Made by a program: the position numbers and the translations under genes
Source: Ignavibacteria bacterium
Lineage (GTDB): Bacteria > Bacteroidota > Ignavibacteria > Tepidaquicellales > Tepidaquicellaceae
DNA length: 64,000 nucleotides
Direction: 5' to 3'
Assembly (NCBI GenBank): GCA_016704345.1
Contig: JADJAH010000017.1
Span: 62,001 to 126,000, forward strand
The notes under the pieces: model-generated
Database searches by the model: none
Told to the model about the DNA's origin: nothing
What the model saw: only the letters and a program-made list of their open reading frames with translations
Shown here: positions 54,337 to 63,376 of the stretch, in pieces
Numbering within the stretch: position 1 is the stretch's first letter
Layout: every line of letters begins with the position of its first letter

Positions 54337-55518
54337 GCCCTGGTACCCCTTTCAATGTAATCTACGATACTCCTGATGTTCTTCGTAGGATCAAGCACTT
54401 CTCTGTAAAGCCTCTTGCAATTTTGTTTCATACTTTCTATGTCTTCACCTATAACTCTTAAAGCATTTGGAATATCCTCAGGCGTATCAATAATTGAACC
54501 AAATGAATAGTCACGATTCAATTCTGCATAAGTCTTGTGATTAGTGGTAACAGCAGGCAATCCAAGCATCATGTATGTTGAAAATTTTCCCGATGACAAT
54601 CCTATCACTTGAATGTTCTTACCCGCAAATATGTCCAACGGATTGGGGAAATATGTGGCAAATCCAACATCACAAGCTGCAAGGAAGGATGCATAATCTT
54701 TGTATTCATAGAAAGGTTTATCATGAATTGTTATTGGCATACCCGAGCCAATGAGCCTATCCAGTGTTTTCTTAACCGGATTATCAGCTTCAAGTCTGTG
54801 GTGAGAGTGGATCAGAAACCAATAATCATAATTCCATTTTTCAGGAAAGAGATCAAGGATTTCACTTATTCCACTCCATCCCTGAAGTGATCCTGAATAA
54901 ACTGCAATCTTCTTATCCCGGGGAATTCCAAATTCTTTGTGAACATCAGTTGTAGTTTCAGGACTTTCTGATGGCATTGGAGAAACAGGTATATGAACAA
55001 ACTTTGTCTTTTCGTCGAAATTATTTACATCTCTGAGCAATTTCTCTCTCCTTGGATCCTGAATTATAACGGTATCCACATCGGAACTGTATTTCATCTC
55101 AAGCTCTTTCAATATTTTCTTTCGCTGAACAAAAAACTCATCATCAAAAAATATCTCGAATGATGCATAAATGATCTTTGGCATTGATTGCGCTCTTCAT
55201 TCTGCCGGCAATTACAAGCCCCATCGGATCGACACATATCAAGTACTCAACCTTGTTCTTTATCTTCAGCTTTACAAACAAATCCACATATTGAGTCGTA
55301 ATCTTTTTCATTCTTCTGAAACTCGGTTCGAACTTGTAGAAGTTGAACGGCAGTTCATTCAACTCCAGCTTTTCTCTGACATGCTTTGGAATAAATATCT
55401 GTTCAAATCCGAAAAACAGAATCTTGATCTTTCGTTCAATGAGTTCGTCAATCAGCGCAATCAGTGTCGGATTGCTGAAAGTGTCAATCTTAGGCGTTAT
55501 TATTGCGACTGATTTCAA
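54333..55518 (-). pseudogene. GT4-like glycosyltransferase, one apparent frameshift
   Basis: The acceptor half is read from 55518 (TTG start, KSVAIITPKIDTFSN) to about 55184; the donor half is read in the next frame from about 55184 to 54333, with AVYSGSLQGWSGISEIL and GKFSTYMMLGLPAVTTNH. Removing one base near 55180-55185 joins AGRMKSAI to MPKIIYASFEIFF and gives 394 residues, a standard GT-B length. It overlaps the methyltransferase gene by 4 bp upstream and the GT2 gene by 4 bp downstream. Two separate half-genes would be unusual, so one frameshifted gene is the better reading. Confidence 0.75.
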
Positions 55519-56309
55519 AAGTTGTTTTGATCAAATTTTGCGACACAAACTCCTGACCAACTGTCTTCTGACAGTTCCTTTCCGGTCATCCACTCTTCCA
55601 TCTTCAATATTTTATATCCGTTCTGTTCCAGCAAAAGTCTTATCTCAGGCAGAAAGAAATATCTCATATTGTGAGTTTCATCCAGCTCAAGTTTTTCACC
55701 GCCTGAATCTGCTTCTGCCTCAATATGATATTTAACCTCCACAATATTTTCATTGATAAGAATGTTTGGGATCGCTTCACGCTTTATGGTTAGCCCGTTT
55801 CCCTTAAGAATTTTCTTTCTTTCTTCCGGCCTCTGAGTCAACACTGCGGGTCCGTACCAAAAGTCAAATATCAGAATCCCGCCTTTGTTCAAATGTCTGC
55901 CAATGTTTTTAATTCCGCTTAGCAGTTCAGAATTGCTTGTGAGATATCCCATCACATGAAATAGCGCAAGCGCAGCATCATATTTTTCATCGGTCTTGAA
56001 TTCTGAAATATCCCCCTGAACAAACTTAAGGTCTTCAATTCCAGGACATGATGTCTTCTTATTTTCTTCTGCAAGTCTAAGCATGGAAGCTGATAGTTCA
56101 ATACCGGTAACACTGTATCCTTTCCGGCAAAATTCAACTGCATGTTTGCCGGTTCCGCATCCAAGATCGGCTAATTTCTTCGCACCGGGATTGTACTCAT
56201 CTACTAATGGAAGAACATAATCAGCTTCAGCTTTGTAATTTTTGTCCCGGTAAAGAAGGTCATAATATTCGGAATACATTCCGAAAACTTTTTCGTTTGC
56301 TTCATTCAT
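55515..56309 (-). CDS. Class I SAM-dependent methyltransferase
   Basis: A 264-residue methyltransferase of the kind often found in polysaccharide loci. It begins with FGMYSEYYDLLYRDKNY, has motif I in LADLGCGTGKHAVEF near residues 42-56, motif II in VTGIELSASML, and motif IV in YDAALALFHVMGYLT. A beta-rich insert (about 155-215) follows, as in sugar O- or N-methyltransferases such as those of the dTDP-sugar type. It ends 4 bp inside the GT4-like gene. Substrate unknown. Confidence 0.86.
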   Translation of the reverse strand: MNEANEKVFGMYSEYYDLLYRDKNYKAEADYVLPLVDEYNPGAKKLADLGCGTGKHAVEFCRKGYSVTGIELSASMLRLAEENKKTSCPGIEDLKFVQGDISEFKTDEKYDAALALFHVMGYLTSNSELLSGIKNIGRHLNKGGILIFDFWYGPAVLTQRPEERKKILKGNGLTIKREAIPNILINENIVEVKYHIEAEADSGGEKLELDETHNMRYFFLPEIRLLLEQNGYKILKMEEWMTGKELSEDSWSGVCVAKFDQNNF

Positions 56310-56314
56310 TGTTT

Positions 56315-57106
56315 TCAGAAAAGATACTTTTCAAATCTACTCCCCTTTAATCTCTTTTCAATCTCCTCATAATTTATGATCATATCCTGAAGCCTGTCAA
56401 CCGTAATCCTCTTAAGATCTGTTGAAACAGGCTGCGGGCTTAATCCGAGGTACTCGAAGATCCTGTCTGCTGTTTCCTGATGCTTTGAATTGTCCAGAAT
56501 GTCTGTTTCATAGATCACTTTAATATGAGGAATATTTTTGAGATTCTCTTCTTCAGTTCTCTCAACTTCTTCTCCGTATGTGATGCCTTCCATAATAACA
56601 TCAAAATCAACATTGATCTTTTTTTGCTCGCCTGTTTCACCGTTTCTCAAGTGAAATATATTTGTTTCAGCAACCATCAGACTTGATAATTTATGCCTTA
56701 GAAAATTAACTCTCTTAAGATGAATAAATTTCCAGCCGTCTTTGGAAAGTTCTGATAAAATTCTGTCATAATCTGAGTATTGATGTTCAACTCTCAACTG
56801 AGCGATCTTTACTTTGAATCCGTACACTGATTTGCCGAACATTGAAGAGCGCTTGCTGCAACTCTGTATATACGGGATTGGAAATTTGATCCTGGAGCCG
56901 CTATAAATGAAGTTGAAAATCTCTACATCACAAAAGATCTCCGGATGACAATTGAGCAGTTCAGTAAGAACTGTACTACCCGTTCTGCCGCGAGTATATA
57001 TTACAAATTTGTTGTCAGGGCTCTTGATCCGGAAATCCAAGTAGTTCCTGTACTTCCATTTTCGGATTCGCTTCTTCAAGGTAAGCTTTTCTCCGGGTCT
57101 GCTCAA
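56315..57106 (-). CDS. Sulfotransferase (PAPS-dependent)
   Basis: A 263-residue protein with the sulfotransferase fold. The 5'-phosphosulfate-binding loop is IYTRGRTGSTVLTELLN at about 36-52, and FIHLKRVNFLRHKLSSLM matches the 3'-phosphate-binding Arg/Ser region. It is close to the Stf0-type bacterial group and has no signal peptide. It would transfer sulfate from PAPS to a sugar hydroxyl of the glycan. Start is TTG at 57106. A 42-bp gap separates it from the aminotransferase gene upstream. Confidence 0.82.
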   Translation of the reverse strand: MSRPGEKLTLKKRIRKWKYRNYLDFRIKSPDNKFVIYTRGRTGSTVLTELLNCHPEIFCDVEIFNFIYSGSRIKFPIPYIQSCSKRSSMFGKSVYGFKVKIAQLRVEHQYSDYDRILSELSKDGWKFIHLKRVNFLRHKLSSLMVAETNIFHLRNGETGEQKKINVDFDVIMEGITYGEEVERTEEENLKNIPHIKVIYETDILDNSKHQETADRIFEYLGLSPQPVSTDLKRITVDRLQDMIINYEEIEKRLKGSRFEKYLF

Positions 57107-57148
57107 TATTGTGGATTCCAGATTTCAGAAATGTGAATATTCACTTGT

Positions 57149-58288
57149 CTATGTCTCTCTAAAAATTCCCCTGACTCTTTCAATGATCTTTCCAATATCA
57201 TCCTTCAACATAGGCACAAAAATCGGGAGCATCAAACTGTTGTCGCTTGCACTTTCTGAAACGGGCAGACTAAGTTTACTGTATAGGTCTTTATAAGCCG
57301 TTTCTCTGTGAGCTGTCATAACACCTCTTCTGGTGGAGATTCCTTTTTCCCCTAGCCTTAGCATTAATTCATCTCTCGATACAGGTGAATCATTATGAAC
57401 TCTTACTGCAAAGGATTGATAGTTGGTAAAGAATCCTTCTTTCTCTTCAGGCATCATCAGCCATTTTATATCTGATAAATTGCGGATAAAATTTGCTGCA
57501 ATGTTTCGTCTTTCCATTACTATTTCATCAAGCCTTGAAAGCTGAACAATGCCAACAGCTGCCTGAATGTCCGTCATTCTATAATTATACCCGAGTTCAA
57601 CATGATCTTCGGAAAGTGCGCTTGATGTATTGTGTCTGTCAATGCTGCTCGAAGCCATTGCATGCTGCCTCAGGAGTTTCAACCTGTCTCGCAGTTTTTC
57701 ATTTGATGTTGTGATCATTCCCCCTTCACCTGTAGTGATGACTTTTCGAGGATGGAATGAAAAGCATACAAGCTCTGAATGACTTCCGATTTTTTTTCCC
57801 TTGTAAGATGAACCTGATGCACAAGCAGCATCTTCAATGAGTTTAATATTATGTCTCGCGCAAATTTCTTTAAATGCATCTATGTCAGCGGGCATTCCTA
57901 TCTGATGAGCAATCATTATTGCTTTTGTTCGGGATGTGATCTTTGATTCCGCATCTGCCGGATCAAGATTAAAATTAACAGGATCAACTTCTGCAAAGAC
58001 GGGAGTCGCTCCGGTATATCTTATACTGTTTGCAGTTGCAATGTAACTCATGGACGGGCAGATGACTTCATCCCCTGCTCCGATTTCTGAAACGATCATG
58101 CTAAGATGCAGTGCAGCCGTGCAATTGGAAATTGCTACGGCATATCTAGCTCCGGTGTATTCAGCAAACTTCTCTTCAAATTCTTTAACTTTCGGCCCTT
58201 GTGCAACCCAGCCGGACAAAACAACTCTTGATGCTTCATCTGCTTCTGCATTGGTGAGATATGGTTTGGCAATTGGTATCAAATTCAA
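57149..58288 (-). CDS. DegT/DnrJ/EryC1/StrS nucleotide-sugar aminotransferase
   Basis: A 379-residue PLP aminotransferase. The PLP Lys is K182 in SFHPRKVITTGEGGM and the Asp is D153 in IEDAACAS. The N-terminal SGWVAQGPKVKEFEEKF block and the C-terminal HRETAYKDLYS region place it with 3- or 4-amino sugar synthases. It follows a Gfo/Idh/MocA oxidoreductase gene by 9 bp, a pair seen in pathways that oxidise C3 of a nucleotide sugar and then aminate it (as in WbpB/WbpE). Start is TTG at 58288. Confidence 0.9.
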   Translation of the reverse strand: MNLIPIAKPYLTNAEADEASRVVLSGWVAQGPKVKEFEEKFAEYTGARYAVAISNCTAALHLSMIVSEIGAGDEVICPSMSYIATANSIRYTGATPVFAEVDPVNFNLDPADAESKITSRTKAIMIAHQIGMPADIDAFKEICARHNIKLIEDAACASGSSYKGKKIGSHSELVCFSFHPRKVITTGEGGMITTSNEKLRDRLKLLRQHAMASSSIDRHNTSSALSEDHVELGYNYRMTDIQAAVGIVQLSRLDEIVMERRNIAANFIRNLSDIKWLMMPEEKEGFFTNYQSFAVRVHNDSPVSRDELMLRLGEKGISTRRGVMTAHRETAYKDLYSKLSLPVSESASDNSLMLPIFVPMLKDDIGKIIERVRGIFRET

Positions 58289-58297
58289 TACATGCGA

Positions 58298-59305
58298 TTA
58301 ATTTTCAATCTCAACTTCAGCTCCCTTGTTTTTAATTGATTGCTGTGATGCCTCAAGGATCTTCAAGACTTTTACTCCGGAATGGTCACTGGCCAAAGGC
58401 TGATTGCCATTGATAACAGCATCTCTGAAATCCGCAGCCATAACCGATAATGCTTCACGAGTGTCGAGCTTAGGAATGTAGATGTCTCCGGCCCTGTAAT
58501 CCACAAGAATATTCTTCTTATCTTCATCCGTCTTATGATTGTAACCTGTATCATATACTTTAACTTTTTCCGTAGGTTCAAGATCATTGAATACGATCAT
58601 TTTCTTGTCGCCGCCAATAAGCATCATTCGGATCTTGACAGGAGATGACCATGAGCAATTGAAGTGAGCCATGAATCCTGTTCCATAATTTATTGTAAGA
58701 TATGCGATATTCTCTATCCCGTTGTTTGTATGAGAAATACCTGTGGCCTGAACGCTTACGGGATTCTCTTTTATCAAAAAATTCAGAATTGATATATCAT
58801 GCGTGGCGAGATCCCAAAGAACATTTACATCAGGTTGAAATATTCCGAGATTAATTCTTGTTGAATCGAAATATTTTATGTTGCCAATGTGACCTGCATC
58901 AATAAGAGTCCTCATTTTCTGCACGGCACCGGTATATAGATAAGTGTGATCTATCATCAGGACTTTCTTCTGCGTTGAAGCAAGATCAATAAGCGTCAAT
59001 GCTTCTGACATATTTGATGCCATTGGTTTCTCAACGAGCACGTGTTTCCCCTTGTTCAACGATCTGAAGGCAAGATCAAAATGTGTAAATACGGGAGTAG
59101 CTATTACTACTGCATCAATTTCGGGATCATTGATTATATCATCAGGGTCGGTTGAAAAAACAGCTGACTGGCATAGCGTTGCCAGAAATTTTGATCTCTC
59201 TGCGCGTTGATCTACCACAGTCTTTAAGGTGACTCCGGACAAATTTGCAAAGTTTCTGACAAGATTAGTTCCCCAATAACCGAAGCCTATTATTCCTACT
59301 TTCAT
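58298..59305 (-). CDS. Gfo/Idh/MocA family nucleotide-sugar oxidoreductase
   Basis: A 335-residue NAD(P)-dependent dehydrogenase. The Rossmann start is KVGIIGFGYWGTNLVRNF, the conserved EKP is in HVLVEKPMASNM near residue 90, and NVLWDLATHDISILNFL holds the catalytic His region. The GYWG subgroup includes enzymes that oxidise the C3 hydroxyl of UDP-sugars. Its neighbours are two aminotransferases, so it probably provides a 3-keto substrate for one of them. It starts at ATG after a 78-bp gap. Confidence 0.9.
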   Translation of the reverse strand: MKVGIIGFGYWGTNLVRNFANLSGVTLKTVVDQRAERSKFLATLCQSAVFSTDPDDIINDPEIDAVVIATPVFTHFDLAFRSLNKGKHVLVEKPMASNMSEALTLIDLASTQKKVLMIDHTYLYTGAVQKMRTLIDAGHIGNIKYFDSTRINLGIFQPDVNVLWDLATHDISILNFLIKENPVSVQATGISHTNNGIENIAYLTINYGTGFMAHFNCSWSSPVKIRMMLIGGDKKMIVFNDLEPTEKVKVYDTGYNHKTDEDKKNILVDYRAGDIYIPKLDTREALSVMAADFRDAVINGNQPLASDHSGVKVLKILEASQQSIKNKGAEVEIEN

Positions 59306-59383
59306 GAATTTGTTTTTATGTGGAATTTGTATTGATTGCCGGATCTAACTCAGCAAGCAGAAGATTGGTTCTGAATTGGACAA

Positions 59384-60499
59384 TTATAAAAGTATTTCCC
59401 TTAATTTTCTAGCAGAGAGTTCTATATCTTCATCACTCAATGCAAGACCGCTTGGCAGATAAAATCCCATCTCCGAAAGCATTTCCGATACAGGCAATGA
59501 TTCTTCCATTACTGTTCCATCTTTCAGAAAGACGGGCTGCTTGTGCATCGGATAGAAGAATGGTCTGGTTCCAATGCCCCTATCAGCAAGCTTCTTCATG
59601 GCTGTCGCAGCATTGATGCCCGACTCCTTCTTTAACACAATGCCGAAAACCCAGTAAATATTCTCGGCATATGAACATGATACAGGTTGAAGAGTTATCT
59701 TATCTAAACCTTTGAGATATTCGTTGTATAGTCTTCCAATGTGACGCTTTTTTATAACAAACTCATCAAGCTTTTCAAGTTGCGCCACCCCTACTGCCGC
59801 CTGCAGATTTGTCATTCTGAAATTATAACCAAGCTCATCATGAACAAACCTCTTCTCCGGTTTGAAACAGAGATTTCTGACAGACCTGCATTTTTCCGCA
59901 ATCGCATCATCATCTGTCACAACCATGCCACCTTCACCGGTAGTTATATGCTTGTTCGGATAAAAGCTGAATGTACTAACTTCACCAAAACTGCCACAAG
60001 GCCTTCCCGAATATTCCTGTCCGATCTGTTCGGCTGCATCCTCTATGATCATCAGTCCGTTTTCTTCAGCTATCTTCATCACCTCGTTCATGTCGGAGGG
60101 AAGCCCGTATATGTGCACGGGCATAATGGCTTTTGTCTTGGAAGTAATTTTTTCTCTTATCAGTTTCGTATCAATGTTCCATGTCTCAGGATCGCAATCC
60201 ACGAATACCGGCTTTGCACCGTACCTGAGAACTGCCAAAGCGCATGTAAAAATTGTGAACGATGGCATTATAACCTCATCCCCTTGCTTTATCCCCAATG
60301 CCCACACAGCCGTTTCAAGTGCAGCAGTTCCATTGCATACGGCAATGCCGTGTTTCCTTCCGCATCTTTCAGCAAAGCTTTTTTCTAACTGTGCTACAAA
60401 CGGACCTTCAGAAGATATCCATCCAGTATCGATGCACTCCATAAGATACTTCTTCTCATTTCCCTGAAGAAGCGGTTCGTTTACAGGTATGAATTTCAA
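59384..60499 (-). CDS. DegT-family aminotransferase, perosamine synthase-like
   Basis: A 371-residue PLP aminotransferase. The start FIPVNEPLLQGNEKKYL and DTGWISSEGPFV closely match the perosamine synthase (RfbE/Per) group, which aminates C4 of GDP-4-keto-6-deoxymannose. The PLP Lys is K183 in SFYPNKHITTGEGGM and the Asp is D154 in IIEDAAEQ. No GDP-mannose dehydratase is seen in this window, so the donor may come from elsewhere or be another nucleotide sugar. Start is TTG at 60499, overlapping the cupin stop as TTGA. Confidence 0.87.
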   Translation of the reverse strand: MKFIPVNEPLLQGNEKKYLMECIDTGWISSEGPFVAQLEKSFAERCGRKHGIAVCNGTAALETAVWALGIKQGDEVIMPSFTIFTCALAVLRYGAKPVFVDCDPETWNIDTKLIREKITSKTKAIMPVHIYGLPSDMNEVMKIAEENGLMIIEDAAEQIGQEYSGRPCGSFGEVSTFSFYPNKHITTGEGGMVVTDDDAIAEKCRSVRNLCFKPEKRFVHDELGYNFRMTNLQAAVGVAQLEKLDEFVIKKRHIGRLYNEYLKGLDKITLQPVSCSYAENIYWVFGIVLKKESGINAATAMKKLADRGIGTRPFFYPMHKQPVFLKDGTVMEESLPVSEMLSEMGFYLPSGLALSDEDIELSARKLREILL

Positions 60500-60933
60500 T
60501 CTTTCGAAGTCCTGATATTCTTGATAGAAGGAGTTGTAAATCTTGTCTTATCATTGTCACCGGAATAGGGTCCTTGTTTCACTTCAACCATTTCAATGTC
60601 TTCTAACACTTCGAACCCGTGACCACCTGTTGCCAGAAGAATTATGTCACCTGTGTTTAGTGTTCTGCTCTCAAGATAATCTTGATCATCATCATAAAAA
60701 TCTACACGGAGCTTGCCGCGTTTTATGAACAATACTTCCTGGGTAAATAGAACTTCCCTGCTGACCGGATTATGAACATGAGGATCAATGACCTTTCCTG
60801 CAGGATGATTCATATAACCAAGCTGCTGCGATAATTCATTTGATGTAAAGAAATGTATCCCCGGTTTATCAAAATCAGCCGGAAGTATTATTGCAAGAAG
60901 CTGTTCTCCATTCTTAATGTATTCAACCGTCAT
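60496..60933 (-). CDS. Small cupin-fold protein of a glycan cassette
   Basis: A 145-residue single-domain cupin. Motif 1 is IDPHVHNPVSREVLFTQEVL with two His and a Glu, and motif 2 is DIILLATGGHGFEVLEDIEM with a His, so the metal site appears complete. It differs from the FdtA/QdtA ketoisomerases in having a longer N-terminal strand region. The reaction is not known to me; a sugar isomerase or epimerase acting on the nucleotide sugar of the cassette is possible. It overlaps both neighbours by 4 bp. Confidence 0.75.
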   Translation of the reverse strand: MTVEYIKNGEQLLAIILPADFDKPGIHFFTSNELSQQLGYMNHPAGKVIDPHVHNPVSREVLFTQEVLFIKRGKLRVDFYDDDQDYLESRTLNTGDIILLATGGHGFEVLEDIEMVEVKQGPYSGDNDKTRFTTPSIKNIRTSKD

Positions 60934-62081
60934 GTAATACTTTTTTTGAACTTTAGTTTATAGTTTTGCCTCAGGATTGTATCAATCTCTTTCATGAGAT
61001 CTTTGTAATTATAATTCTTTAAAATGAATTCCTGTCCTGCTTTAGCTATCTCTTCGCGCTCTGCTTCATTCTTGAGATAGTAATTGATCTTGTCAAGACA
61101 ATCTTTCTCATCTGTAAATGTGGCGAATATATCCTTTGGAAAAGTCTTCTCAAGATTGTCTGCTTTCCTTGTAAGGAGAAAAGAGCCTACTCCCAATACT
61201 TCAAATATTCGTTGATTCACTCCCATTCCATCAGCAATTTCTCCATAGTCATTAAAAACGATTCGTGAATCTTTGTAGATCTGCAGCATTTCAAGACCCG
61301 AAGCAAGTCCTCTGTGTCTTTGCCTTAAGACATCGGTTTGCGGAAATATCTCTTCATTGTAACCCCACCATACTGCATCGGTATTCATTGCAAGGTATCT
61401 GAAACATTTTGTCCTGTTGATCCAAAACTTATCACCTAACCCTCCGACAAATGTAGTGTTATACTTCTTTTCATCCTGCTTCAGTTCGCTCAGCACTCTT
61501 TCGTCAAACCCGTTGTGATTAATGTAAGAAGGAACTCTGTTGAGTTCAAAGAAAGTTCTGAACACTTCGGTTGAAGTAAGTATTAGGTCAAAGTCGGTAT
61601 GTGACCAGTAACGCGGAACAGGTGTAGCAATCCTTGAAACAATCAGAGCCTTGCTCCTGAAACCGTGCCAGTAATCACTCGGAATTCCTATCTGCTCTCT
61701 GATGAGTATTACATCAGGATTGTAATTGTTAATGTAATCCTTTATGACGTTTAACTTCCATCTGTCTTTGAATGGTCTTAGTCTGTTTAGGAAGTCATCC
61801 TTTAAATGCCTTACACCCTTAGAAGCCCCATATAATTCATCAATCACTTTTTCAAGATACGGCTCTGAGACAATAAATTCTTCCGCCTCCCATCCCAGAT
61901 TTCTAAGATGATATGTATAGAAATCGGAGAAATTGCCGCGAAGACTAATTATCCAGTCAAGCATCTGCTTTCTGTTCATAGAGCTGATTTCAGATGCATT
62001 GTCCTTTATCTTCCTTAGAATATATTTCTCGGGATTTATTGTATCAAATTTAAGCAGTCTCATTGGCAATTCTTTTTTCAT
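60930..62081 (-). CDS. CgeB-like glycosyltransferase
   Basis: A 383-residue transferase of the CgeB/Glyco_trans_1_2 type, a divergent GT-B family. Marks include TTFVGGLGDKFWINRTKCF, VWWGYNEE, and the donor site GMGVNQRIFEVLGVGSFLLT with the family Asn-Arg-Phe-Glu element. It is one of several glycosyltransferases next to the sugar cassette. The ATG at 62081 gives a 32-bp overlap with the upstream gene; an ATG at 62063 is also possible. Acceptor and sugar are not readable. Confidence 0.85.
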   Translation of the reverse strand: MKKELPMRLLKFDTINPEKYILRKIKDNASEISSMNRKQMLDWIISLRGNFSDFYTYHLRNLGWEAEEFIVSEPYLEKVIDELYGASKGVRHLKDDFLNRLRPFKDRWKLNVIKDYINNYNPDVILIREQIGIPSDYWHGFRSKALIVSRIATPVPRYWSHTDFDLILTSTEVFRTFFELNRVPSYINHNGFDERVLSELKQDEKKYNTTFVGGLGDKFWINRTKCFRYLAMNTDAVWWGYNEEIFPQTDVLRQRHRGLASGLEMLQIYKDSRIVFNDYGEIADGMGVNQRIFEVLGVGSFLLTRKADNLEKTFPKDIFATFTDEKDCLDKINYYLKNEAEREEIAKAGQEFILKNYNYKDLMKEIDTILRQNYKLKFKKSIT

Positions 62082-63375
62082 TAGCTCTTTTGTTTATCTC
62101 CTCATATAAATTAACCCAGTCTGAAGCCACACGTGAATTGTCAAAAAAGTCTCTCACAATCTTGCGGTTATCTGCAGTCTTTGCCCTCTCGCTTTTCAGA
62201 TTCTTGAGAAGAAACTCAATCTCATTTTTCAGATGCTTGATCGACTCTATCTCGCGGTAGTAAATACCAATTCTTCGAAGCGCTCCGTATGGCATCCATG
62301 CTCCATTCACTGCTATTGTATCTGAGCAATATGATTCAAGCATTGCAGTATTTAGATTGTCGGTCTCTCGCAAATTCAGTTTTATTTCTGTTGATACTAT
62401 CAGTTCCAGCACCTCATCAGTAGTAATGTAACTGTCAATGACCGTGCTTGAAAAGGTTGAGTCTTCAGCCGCTCTCTTGACATTACTCAGGTATTTACCG
62501 GACTTATCACTTAAGCCGTAAGTCATTGGGATGACAACGTGTATCTTTGCTTTCAAGTCTTCAGGAAGCAAGTTTAATTGCTCAATGATCTCAAGATGCT
62601 TTTGCCAGATCGAAGCATTATATCCGGCTTCAATAATTATTTTGCTTTCTTCTATACCGTACCGTTCAACAAATTTTTTCCTCAGCATTTCAGAATCTGC
62701 ATTGGCTATCCTGTCCATCATTTCATTGTCTATTACAAAGTATGCGTTGCGTATCTTGGAAATGAATTCCCTTCCGAATTTTGCCAGGAAGTATTGAGTC
62801 ATCTCAATCGTATTTATTATTACGAAATCTGCTCTTTGAATCGCTTCATACTGAGCCTTGTAACTTTCAACTCCGGCATCATTCAGCAGATCAGATCCCC
62901 ATACATGTAGAATGACAATTTTGTTCTTGCCTATGTACTTCAGCGGAACAAGCATTTCCGCTCCCAGGTAATGGAAATGAAATGCATCATAGTTATTGAA
63001 ACTTTTCTTCATCATAGACGAAAACTTTTTTTCCTCCGCAATTGCACTTAGATACCTTTTGGCGTGACTTATTCTAAGATTTAGTATATCTCTTATTATA
63101 ATGCTTCGTGAAATCTTGTCAGATAATGACCTCATAAATTCTTTTGCTATCTCGGGGGGAGAAACCTCAATTGTCCTTTTCCGTGGAAGTTTTACAAACT
63201 CGTCAAAAGAACCTAGTTCAACATCAGTTACTTCCTTACCATCGGGTCTTATCATATTGGCTCCCGCAATATGCAGATAGTCAAGATTATCTTTCAGAAG
63301 CGACGCAATATTCTGAACATGATAATAACTGCAATGTCCTAAGAACAAGATTTTGAGCTTATCTCCCTGCTTCAA
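62050..63375 (-). CDS. GT-B fold glycosyltransferase
   Basis: A 441-residue protein of glycosyltransferase type, most similar in layout to TDP-Fuc4NAc- or GT4-like enzymes with weak C-terminal motifs. It has KILFLGHCSYYHVQNIAS at the start, KNKIVILHVWGSDLLNDAG in the acceptor half, and a helix-rich donor half lacking a clear E-x7-E (NTAMLESYCSDTIAVNGAW is the nearest). The start is TTG at 63375, just after the nucleotidyltransferase stop. It probably acts early in repeat-unit assembly; the assignment to a GT class is tentative. Confidence 0.72.
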   Translation of the reverse strand: MKQGDKLKILFLGHCSYYHVQNIASLLKDNLDYLHIAGANMIRPDGKEVTDVELGSFDEFVKLPRKRTIEVSPPEIAKEFMRSLSDKISRSIIIRDILNLRISHAKRYLSAIAEEKKFSSMMKKSFNNYDAFHFHYLGAEMLVPLKYIGKNKIVILHVWGSDLLNDAGVESYKAQYEAIQRADFVIINTIEMTQYFLAKFGREFISKIRNAYFVIDNEMMDRIANADSEMLRKKFVERYGIEESKIIIEAGYNASIWQKHLEIIEQLNLLPEDLKAKIHVVIPMTYGLSDKSGKYLSNVKRAAEDSTFSSTVIDSYITTDEVLELIVSTEIKLNLRETDNLNTAMLESYCSDTIAVNGAWMPYGALRRIGIYYREIESIKHLKNEIEFLLKNLKSERAKTADNRKIVRDFFDNSRVASDWVNLYEEINKRANEKRIANETA

Positions 63376-63376
63376 C

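Noticed and set aside
54333..55518. Two separate genes (a 124-residue and a 283-residue protein)
   Set aside because: Together they have the two halves of one GT-B transferase in order, and a one-base change joins them, so a single frameshifted gene is preferred.
59741..60467. Long plus-strand frames opposite the perosamine synthase-like gene
   Set aside because: Shadow frames; the minus-strand gene carries all PLP-site residues.
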